This document shows positions 1 to 4,429 of a DNA stretch of 6,771 bases, in pieces (the stretch's first letter is position 1; every line of letters begins with the position of its first letter). This stretch comes from Gemmataceae bacterium. Its GTDB lineage: Bacteria > Planctomycetota > Planctomycetia > Gemmatales > Gemmataceae. A model generated the notes under the pieces. It saw only the letters and a list, made by a program, of their open reading frames with translations, did not search any database and was not told the origin of the DNA. Location: positions 1 to 6,771 of the forward strand of contig CANLGS010000224.1 of assembly GCA_947490035.1 (NCBI GenBank), written 5' to 3'. Both the position numbers and the translations under genes were made by a program.

Positions 1-273
1 CTGAACGTCATACCGGAGGGCGGGAAGGCGCTCGTCGCGCACTTCGGGAAGGGCTTCGCGCCTGGCGAACCTGCGTTCGACGGCTTGCAGGTGGTCCGCG
101 AGCGCGACACGCCGCCGGTGCTGCTCGCGGCGCACGCGTACCTCGTGTGCCGCGTCGCCGGGCGCCTCGCGGTCGGCGATCACACGCTCGTTATCGGGCG
201 CGTCACCGCCGGCGCCGTGCTGACCGACGGCAAGCCCACCGTTCACGTGCGCAAGAACGGGCTGCGGTATTAG
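1..273 (+). CDS. Flavin reductase-like (FMN-binding split barrel) protein, C-terminal part
   Basis: The frame is open from the first base and ends at TAG 271-273, so only the last 90 codons are present; the true start lies outside the window. The peptide begins LNVIPEGGKALVAHFGKGF and continues through PAFDGLQV, AYLVCRVAG, VGDHTLVIGRV and ends RKNGLRY. This order (an N-V-L/I strand, a helix ending in HF/F, a segment like L-x-C-x-V, then GDHTLVIGRV, then a final Y/R-rich strand) is the C-terminal half of the flavin reductase-like domain of NAD(P)H:flavin oxidoreductases. Such proteins bind FMN or FAD and supply reduced flavin to a partner oxygenase, or act alone. The GDH-x-L/I-x-V-G-x-V segment is the most diagnostic part. 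No partner oxygenase is visible. An in-frame TTG at 85 could be mistaken for a start, but homology continues upstream of it. Confidence 0.82.
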   Translation: MNVIPEGGKALVAHFGKGFAPGEPAFDGLQVVRERDTPPVLLAAHAYLVCRVAGRLAVGDHTLVIGRVTAGAVLTDGKPTVHVRKNGLRY

Positions 274-277
274 CGCA

Positions 278-383
278 GCTATTAGTTGTTGGCTTTTAGC
301 TGTTAGCCGAACAACGGGCGACCGGCTTGATGAGATGTGCGGGGTGCTGTTGGGCCAATAGCCAACAGCAAACAGCCAAGAGC
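278..383. repeat. Imperfect long inverted repeat, TTAGCTGTTAGC-type
   Basis: Left arm 278-316 and right arm 345-383 are each 39 nt and complementary at about 28 of 39 positions, with a 28-nt centre. Both arms are built from variants of a TTnGCTnTT word (for example TTAGCTGTTAGC on the left and its mirror GCCAACAGCAAACAGCC on the right). The element fills nearly the whole gap: it starts 4 nt after the stop of the flavin reductase gene and ends 5 nt before the ATG of the molybdopterin oxidoreductase. The composition is more AT-rich than the flanking genes. It could fold as a terminator-like hairpin in RNA. A dispersed-repeat origin is an inference. Confidence 0.7.
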
Positions 384-388
384 TTTTC

Positions 389-1030
389 ATGGACGAACCG
401 ATCATCAGTCCGGACACGCGGCGCGACAACCGGCTGCCGCCGCGGCAGGTCGTCACGCACAAGTGGCCGGTGCTGCACGCCGGCGGCGTGCCGCCGTTCG
501 ACCCCGCCACGTGGACGTTCACCGTCTTTCCGATTCCGCTCGTGAACACCGTCAAGCAGTTCACCTGGGCGGAGTTTTCGGCGCTGCCGCGAACGCACGT
601 CTTCGCGGACATGCACTGCGTGACGCGATGGAGCAAACTGGACAACCTGTGGGAAGGCGTCGGCACGCGCGAACTGCGGAACCACGTCACCGTGTCGCCG
701 CGGGCGAAGTTCGTGATGCTCCAATGCGAGTACGGCTTCACCACCAACCTGCCCATCGACGACTTCTTCGACGAGGACTGTGTCTTCGCGACGCACCACA
801 ACGGCCAACCGCTCACGCCGGATCACGGCTACCCGCTGCGGCTGGTCGTGCCGAAGTTGTACGCGTGGAAGAGCGCGAAGTGGGTTCGCGGAGTCGAGTT
901 CATGGAGGAGGACCGGCCGGGCTACTGGGAGAGTTGGGACCACGGCGGCTACCACATGCGTGGCGACCCGTGGCAGGGCGGCGACAACAACGACGGCCAG
1001 CGGTTCCGCCCGCCTTCGGCGGGAAGGTAA
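389..1030 (+). CDS. Sulfite oxidase-like molybdopterin-dependent oxidoreductase (soluble, single domain)
   Basis: 213 residues; belongs to the oxidoreductase molybdopterin-binding domain of the sulfite oxidase/YedY (MsrP) superfamily. The segment ADMHCVTRWSKLDNLWEGV carries Cys77, the expected cysteine ligand of the molybdenum. Other family signatures are the H-x-N-G-x-PL-x-P-x-HG-x-PLR-L-VVP-x-x-Y-x-WKS-x-KWV stretch (residues 136-166), which forms the pterin-binding core, and the C-terminal EDRPGYWESWDHGGYHMRGDPW. There is no Tat or Sec signal and no C-terminal dimerisation domain, so it is probably a cytoplasmic stand-alone domain of the short sulfite oxidase-like type. Its substrate cannot be told from sequence. 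No haem or membrane partner is adjacent. Start: ATG 389, with only a weak AAGAG (379-383) inside the preceding repeat. The last codons and the TAA stop (1028-1030) lie inside the next inverted repeat, so the extreme C-terminus (AGR) is repeat-derived. Family assignment is strong; physiological role unknown. Confidence 0.9.
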   Translation: MDEPIISPDTRRDNRLPPRQVVTHKWPVLHAGGVPPFDPATWTFTVFPIPLVNTVKQFTWAEFSALPRTHVFADMHCVTRWSKLDNLWEGVGTRELRNHVTVSPRAKFVMLQCEYGFTTNLPIDDFFDEDCVFATHHNGQPLTPDHGYPLRLVVPKLYAWKSAKWVRGVEFMEEDRPGYWESWDHGGYHMRGDPWQGGDNNDGQRFRPPSAGR

Positions 1031-1116
1031 AATTAAAAAGGTAAAAGGTAAAACAGGAAGTCCGAAGCCAATCGCCTTCCTGTTTTACCTTTTACCTTTT
1101 TAATTTTACCTTCCCG
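1020..1116. repeat. A-rich perfect inverted repeat (copy 1), 41-bp arms, 15-nt loop
   Basis: Arms 1020-1060 and 1076-1116 are perfectly complementary over 41 bp, with loop 1061-1075. The left arm is built of AAGGTAAAA-like units and the right arm of TTTTACCTTTTACC units, far more AT-rich than the surrounding genes. The left arm overlaps the last codons and the stop of the upstream gene. In RNA it would form a very stable hairpin with U-runs in its 3' arm, so it may work as a transcription terminator or 3'-end protector. A second member of the same family is at 1878-1973. No transposase is present; if it moves, it does so as a non-autonomous element. Confidence 0.93.
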
Positions 1117-1140
1117 AGCGCGAGTCGGGATTCCTAGAAT
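1111..1140 (+). promoter_or_regulatory. Possible promoter -10 region for the 1226 gene
   Basis: TAGAAT at 1135-1140 matches TATAAT at five of six positions and lies 85 nt upstream of the ATG. The best -35 partner is poor: TTCCCG at 1111-1116 with an 18-nt spacer, overlapping the end of the A-rich inverted repeat. The promoter is therefore tentative, but if real the repeat would sit right against it. Confidence 0.3.
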
Positions 1141-1172
1141 CTCTCCCATCGAGTATCTCGTCTGGAATGGGC

Positions 1173-1193
1173 AACCCGCGACGTGCGCGGGTT
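1173..1193 (+). other. Small perfect hairpin in the leader of the 1226 gene
   Basis: AACCCGCG (1173-1180), loop ACGTG, then CGCGGGTT (1186-1193) give an 8-bp GC-rich stem. It ends 20 nt before the GGAG ribosome site at 1214-1217. No T-run follows, so it is not a normal terminator. It could be a structured 5' leader or chance in GC-rich DNA. Confidence 0.4.
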
Positions 1194-1225
1194 CGTCCCT
1201 ATTTCCTCTCCCTGGAGCGCTGCTC

Positions 1226-1864
1226 ATGCTGACCTCGTTCGTTCTCTCGATGACCCTCGCCGCCCCCGTGCCGGCCCCGGCCCCGCCGATGGTGACCGGC
1301 CCGGCGCCCCGCATCCTCGAACTGAAGCCCACCGACGGCAAGGTGATGGTCACCGTCGTGCGGATGGAAAAGGTGCAGGTCGGCGTGGGCGGTGCGATCA
1401 ACCCGAACGGCGGCGCGGCCCCGGCCGTCATCACCCGCGAAATCGCCCGCTCCAAGATGGTCGAGTTGAGCGAAGTGAAAGACCTCACCGTCACCACCGC
1501 CGACGGCAAGAAGATCGAGACCGCCGACGCGGTCAAGAAGCTCGCCACCGGCGGCATCGTGATCGTCTCGACCGACGGCAAGCCGGTCAGCCCGATGTTC
1601 CTGAAGCTGTTCAAGGACGAGGTGCTCGTGCTCGTCTCGCCGGAACTGACCGGCGGCGTCGCCGCGACTGGCGGGGTCAAGCCGTTCCCAGGCGGCGGCA
1701 TCCGCCCGCTGCCGATCGAGATTCAGCCGCTGCCGCCCCAGGTGGTGCCCGCGCTGCCGCCCCAGGTGGTGCCCGGCATCCAGATCCAGCCCGGCGTGAT
1801 CCAGATTCAGATCGCGCCGGCGGCCCCGGCCCTGCCGGCCCCGGTGCCGCTCCCGGAGAAGTAA
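1226..1864 (+). CDS. Exported protein of unknown function, one copy of a domain shared with its downstream paralog
   Basis: 212 residues; no family I recognise. Start ATG 1226 has GGAG at 1214-1217 with an 8-nt gap. Residues 1-21 (MLTSFVLSMTLAAPVPAPAP...) look like a short Sec-type signal with Ala/Pro around the cleavage site, so the protein is probably exported, but a classical basic N-region is missing. Residues 25-141 form the domain: TGPAPRILEL at the start, two beta-like segments, then ELSEVKDLTVTTADGKKI, AVKKLATGGIVIVSTDGKPV and LVLVSPEL at the end. The same order occurs in the protein encoded at 2107-3252. Residues 142-212 are low-complexity, rich in Pro, Val, Ile and Gln, with the tandem motif LPPQVVPA/LPPQVVPG and alternating QIQ segments, ending VPLPEK. 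The gene stands between two inverted repeats of the same A-rich family. The TADGK/STDGKP spacing suggests a beta-rich fold, but function is unknown. Confidence 0.8.
   Translation: MLTSFVLSMTLAAPVPAPAPPMVTGPAPRILELKPTDGKVMVTVVRMEKVQVGVGGAINPNGGAAPAVITREIARSKMVELSEVKDLTVTTADGKKIETADAVKKLATGGIVIVSTDGKPVSPMFLKLFKDEVLVLVSPELTGGVAATGGVKPFPGGGIRPLPIEIQPLPPQVVPALPPQVVPGIQIQPGVIQIQIAPAAPALPAPVPLPEK
1728..1775 (+). repeat. Two tandem 24-nt units inside the proline-rich tail
   Basis: Units 1728-1751 and 1752-1775 share 21 identical consecutive bases at 1730-1750 and 1754-1774, encoding LPPQVVP twice. The period is a multiple of three, so copy number can change without a frameshift. This fits a rapidly varying linker-like tail. 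Confidence 0.8.
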
Positions 1865-1877
1865 ACCGAAGCGGAAT

Positions 1878-1990
1878 GTAAAAGGTAAAAAGTAAAAAGT
1901 AAAAGGGAAGACAGTGGCCCGAGCGCCGTCTGTCTTCCCTTTTACTTTTTACTTTTTACTTTTTACCTTTTACCTTTACCTTTTACCTTT
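1878..1990. repeat. A-rich inverted repeat (copy 2) with an extra heptamer unit in one arm
   Basis: Arms 1885-1914 and 1930-1959 pair perfectly over 30 bp with loop 1915-1929 (15 nt, the same length as in copy 1). Pairing resumes between 1878-1885 and 1966-1973 after one extra TTTTTAC heptamer in the right arm, and further TTTACC/TTTTACC units run on to about 1990. The purine-rich arm comes first, as in copy 1, and the tips of both stems contain a GGAAG-like word. It starts 13 nt after the stop of the 1226 gene and ends about 117 nt before the next start codon. The uneven unit number points to slippage or recombination between heptamers. Confidence 0.9.
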
Positions 1991-2034
1991 CTTCCTTCGG
2001 CTTTGTCCCGCGATTGTAACATTTCGCCAGCGCC

Positions 2035-2063
2035 TTTACCTCGCCCGCTCGCCGGGGTATCCT
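2035..2063 (+). promoter_or_regulatory. Candidate sigma70-like promoter for the 2107 gene
   Basis: TTTACC (2035-2040) and TATCCT (2058-2063) each match the -35 and -10 consensus at four of six positions and are separated by exactly 17 nt. The implied transcription start is near 2070, giving a leader of about 37 nt. It lies outside the A-rich repeat. Confidence 0.45.
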
Positions 2064-2106
2064 GATTCGTATTCCCGTTCCGCCATCACCGATGGAGTCT
2101 CACCGC

Positions 2107-3252
2107 ATGTACCCTTCGCTGGTCCTCTCGGCGGCTCTCCTCGCGCCGGCCGCGCCTCTCCCCCGCGACGCCACCCCGAACGCGACCGGCCCGGCGCCGA
2201 AGGTTCTCGCGCTCAAAGCCGACGCGAGCGGTTCCGTCCGCGTCATCGGCACCATCCCGGTCAAGCAGACCGTCACGAACACTTACTTCGTGATGGAAGG
2301 CAACCAGCAGGTGCAGAAGAACGTCGAACAGGACATCGTGACCACGCAGTACCTCAACAAGACGCTCGCCGACTTCAACGGGAAGTTCGCGACCGCGGAA
2401 GGCACCGCGCTGACGCTCGACGAAGCCACCGCTCGCGTGAAGGGCGGCGCGACCGTGCTGGCCTCCGCCGACGGCAAGCCGATCGGCAAGGCGTGGCCCC
2501 AGTCGGTCGCCGCGGACACGGTGGTGATGACGGCCGAAGGGCTGTCGCACGCGCAAATCCAGTGGGGCGGCCCGCCCTATCCCACGACGCCGGCGCCCCG
2601 GCTCACGATGCTTTCGACCGACGCGAAGGGCACGGTGATGGCCCAGACCACCAGCCACCCGGCCAACGGCGATGTCGGCGTCTACTACGACGAGATGCAG
2701 TTCGAGGGCCGGGCGATTCGCGGCGGCAAGCGCCTCGGCGGGTACGGGTACTACGGCGGCGTGCCGGCCGACGCGAAGGTCGTCGCCAAGCCGCTCGCCG
2801 ACCTGAAGTTCGATGCCTACGACCTCACCGGGAAACTGATTCACAAGAGCGAGGTCATGAAGCGCCTCGCGGCCGGCGGCATGGTGATCGTGGCCGGCGA
2901 CAACCGCCTGCCCGACGAGGCCTACCTGAAGGGCTTCCACCCGGACCTCATCGTCCTCGTCGGCAGCGAACTCGTGCTGCCGACCCCGCCGATCGACCAG
3001 ACCAAGAAGAAGCCGGAGCCGGTGAAGGAACTGAACGACCCGAAGGCGCCCGCGGTCGCGCCGTTCCCGCCCGCTCTCTTGCCGCCGGCGGCCAAGCCGG
3101 TCGCCCCCGTCGCGCCGGCCGTTCAGCCGCTGCCCGCGATCCGGCCGGGGATCATTAAGCAACCGGCGATCATTCGCGGTAACGCGATCGCGCCCGTTCA
3201 GCTTCCGGCGGTCGATCCGCCGGCACCAGCCCCGGCGGTCGAGAAGAAGTAA
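2107..3252 (+). CDS. Exported protein of unknown function, two copies of the shared domain plus proline-rich tail
   Basis: 381 residues, not matching a family I know. ATG 2107 is chosen over the in-frame ATG 2092 because GGAG at 2094-2097 sits 9 nt before it and because the N-terminus MYPSLVLSAALLAPAAP then lines up with that of the upstream paralog (MLTSFVLSMTLAAPVPAP). Residues 1-20 look like an export signal. Domain copy A spans about 27-145 (TGPAPKVLALKADASG ... ADFNGKFATAEGTAL ... GGATVLASADGKPI). Copy B spans about 162-291 (TPAPRLTMLSTDAKG ... ADLKFDAYDLTGKLI ... RLAAGGMVIVAGDNRLP ... LIVLVGSEL). Copy B matches the single domain of the upstream protein best in its C-terminal half. Copy B holds a Gly/Tyr-rich insert (GGKRLGGYGYYGG, 206-218). 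Residues 292-381 are Pro/Ala/Lys-rich and end PAPAVEKK. A terminator follows. Likely an envelope or periplasmic protein; the biochemical role is unknown. Confidence 0.82.
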   Translation: MYPSLVLSAALLAPAAPLPRDATPNATGPAPKVLALKADASGSVRVIGTIPVKQTVTNTYFVMEGNQQVQKNVEQDIVTTQYLNKTLADFNGKFATAEGTALTLDEATARVKGGATVLASADGKPIGKAWPQSVAADTVVMTAEGLSHAQIQWGGPPYPTTPAPRLTMLSTDAKGTVMAQTTSHPANGDVGVYYDEMQFEGRAIRGGKRLGGYGYYGGVPADAKVVAKPLADLKFDAYDLTGKLIHKSEVMKRLAAGGMVIVAGDNRLPDEAYLKGFHPDLIVLVGSELVLPTPPIDQTKKKPEPVKELNDPKAPAVAPFPPALLPPAAKPVAPVAPAVQPLPAIRPGIIKQPAIIRGNAIAPVQLPAVDPPAPAPAVEKK

Positions 3253-3265
3253 CGGGTCCATCCTA

Positions 3266-3304
3266 AAACGCACGCCCGGCGCACTCGCGCCGGGTGTTGT
3301 CGTT
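3266..3304 (+). terminator. Rho-independent-type terminator after the 2107 gene
   Basis: ACGCCCGGCGC (3272-3282), loop ACTC, then GCGCCGGGTGT (3287-3297) form an 11-bp GC-rich stem with one G-T pair. The tail TGTCGTTT follows at 3297-3304, and AAAA precedes it at 3266-3269. It starts 19 nt after the stop codon. The T-run is short and interrupted, which lowers certainty. Confidence 0.7.
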
Positions 3305-3366
3305 TCTCGACCACATTCGGGCGCAAGTCGCAGCTCGCGGTGCCGTCCGAACCCTGTCAGGTCGGG

Positions 3367-3395
3367 TTGCGGCGGTCGGGGGACTCCGCTATACG
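3367..3395 (+). promoter_or_regulatory. Candidate sigma70-like promoter for the coiled-coil gene
   Basis: TTGCGG (3367-3372) and TATACG (3390-3395) are separated by 17 nt. They keep the TTG and TATA parts of the consensus. Transcription would start near 3402, leaving a leader of about 66 nt that includes the hairpin at 3420-3444. The site lies downstream of a terminator and upstream of a well-placed ribosome site, which supports an independent unit. Confidence 0.5.
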
Positions 3396-3419
3396 CGCCG
3401 ACCCATGTTACCACATCGC

Positions 3420-3444
3420 GCGGCGCCAACCGGGACGGCGCCGC
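3420..3444 (+). other. GC-rich leader hairpin upstream of the coiled-coil gene
   Basis: GCGGCGCC (3420-3427) pairs perfectly with GGCGCCGC (3437-3444) around a 9-nt loop. It ends 12 nt before the ribosome site. There is no U-run, so it is not a terminator. A regulatory role is possible but only inferred. Confidence 0.4.
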
Positions 3445-3467
3445 CCGGATCGCGGGGGAAGGAACCA

Positions 3468-4325
3468 ATGATCGGCAAGCGAAGCGACCAGGACGCGGAC
3501 GAATCACCGGACCGCACCGGCGAGATGACGACCTACGAGACCGGCCGGTCCGCGGCCGAGTCCAGCGGCGACCGCGGCGCCGAACCCAAGAAGGAAGAAG
3601 AGCACATCTCGCTCTTCTGGCGGGTGTTCGGCGGCACCATTCTGAGCATCGTCGCGCTCATCTCCATCACGCTCTACAACAACCTCTCGTCGGGCATCAC
3701 CGAGCTGCGCGCGGAGGTGAGCCGCGAGCGCGAGGCCCGCGCCGAACTGGTCAAGAAAGACGAGTTCAACACCCACGTCACGGCCCAGTACGAGCGGATG
3801 CGTGCCATCGACACGGTGAAAGTGGAACTCGAAGGACTGAAGGAGAAGGTCAACACCAACACGGCCGCGGTGGACGGCGTGAAGCGCGACACCGCCGTCT
3901 CGGTCGACGCGGTGAAGAAGGACGCGACCGCCGCCGCCGACGCGACCAAGCGCGACGGCGCGTCGCTCGAAGTCCTCAAGGAACGGGTGCTGCTTCTGGA
4001 GGGCGTTAAGAAGGACATCGCCGCGCTGGAGTCGCTGAAGGAGAAGGTGACCGTCGCGGCCGCCGACCTCAAGACGATGCGCGACGAGGTGCAGAAACTG
4101 ACCGGCGACGTGGACCGCAACAAGACCTACGACCTGGAACGCAAGGGCGTCCGCGACGCGCAGTACAAGCAGGTGGACGAGGCGCTGAAGGAGTTGCAGA
4201 AGGGCGTTCAAGACTGCCGCGAGAAGCTGGCGCGGCTGGAGGGCGCGCAGCCGAAGCCGCAACTGCCGCCGGACGTGGTGATCCCGTTCGTGCGCCCGCC
4301 GGTGCCGAAGCCCGAAGGTAAGTGA
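3468..4325 (+). CDS. Single-pass membrane protein with long periplasmic coiled coil, unknown function
   Basis: 285 residues from ATG 3468, chosen because GGAAGGA (3457-3463) lies just upstream; the open frame extends back to 3294, but that part overlaps a terminator and promoter and has poor protein character. Residues 1-45 are hydrophilic and acidic, ending PKKEEEH. Residues 48-69 (SLFWRVFGGTILSIVALISITL) are a clear membrane segment. Residues 75-260 are charged and helical, with repeated blocks LEGLKEKV, LEVLKERV, LEGVKKDI and LESLKEKV and Ala/Val/Asp/Lys-rich stretches with DAVKKDA/DATKRDG periodicity, typical of a long coiled coil. Residues 261-285 are Pro-rich and end VPKPEGK. Topology is probably N-in with the coil outside the membrane, given the acidic/basic N-terminus, but this is an inference. 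The layout recalls envelope-spanning or scaffold proteins; no enzyme motif is seen. It ends against a convergent gene. Confidence 0.8.
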   Translation: MIGKRSDQDADESPDRTGEMTTYETGRSAAESSGDRGAEPKKEEEHISLFWRVFGGTILSIVALISITLYNNLSSGITELRAEVSREREARAELVKKDEFNTHVTAQYERMRAIDTVKVELEGLKEKVNTNTAAVDGVKRDTAVSVDAVKKDATAAADATKRDGASLEVLKERVLLLEGVKKDIAALESLKEKVTVAAADLKTMRDEVQKLTGDVDRNKTYDLERKGVRDAQYKQVDEALKELQKGVQDCREKLARLEGAQPKPQLPPDVVIPFVRPPVPKPEGK

Positions 4326-4338
4326 GAGTAGTGAGAGT

Positions 4339-4429
4339 AGCGGTAGAAGCTCTTCGTGGCACAGGCTTCCAGCCTGTGCTTCTCAGACACACAGGCTGGA
4401 AGCCTGTGCCACGAAGAGCTTCTACCGCT
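4339..4429. repeat. Nested palindromic element (paired REP/BIME-like), 40-bp perfect arms
   Basis: Arms 4339-4378 and 4390-4429 are perfect inverted copies of 40 bp around an 11-nt centre. Each arm is itself a hairpin: GCACAGGCT (4359-4367), loop TCC, AGCCTGTGC (4371-4379) on the left, and CACAGGCT (4390-4397), loop GGA, AGCCTGTG (4401-4408) on the right. Such pairs of inverted, self-palindromic units are the arrangement of REP sequences in BIMEs. The element lies between two convergent genes and contains the TAG stop (4422-4424) of the methyltransferase on the minus strand, so it could terminate transcription from both sides. A 9-bp tandem repeat GTGAGAGTA (4322-4330, 4331-4339) abuts its left end. 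Confidence 0.92.

Noticed and set aside
278..383. CRISPR-like array from the repeated TTAGCTGTTAGC words
   Set aside because: The words are variable, inverted around a centre and without regular spacers; they form a single imperfect palindrome.
1020..1990. Insertion sequence or composite transposon bounded by the two A-rich inverted repeats
   Set aside because: The gene between them is a predicted exported protein, not a transposase, and each repeat is an internally complete hairpin rather than a terminal inverted repeat pair; no target-site duplication is visible.
3294..3467. N-terminal extension of the coiled-coil protein by 58 residues
   Set aside because: It would begin inside a terminator stem and run through a good promoter and leader; the ATG at 3468 has a strong ribosome site.
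2086..3507. Long minus-strand open frame (473 codons) antisense to the exported paralog
   Set aside because: It is very rich in Arg, Gly and His, without domain character, spans a terminator and promoter, and mirrors the codon bias of the plus-strand gene, which has a signal peptide, a ribosome site and a paralog.
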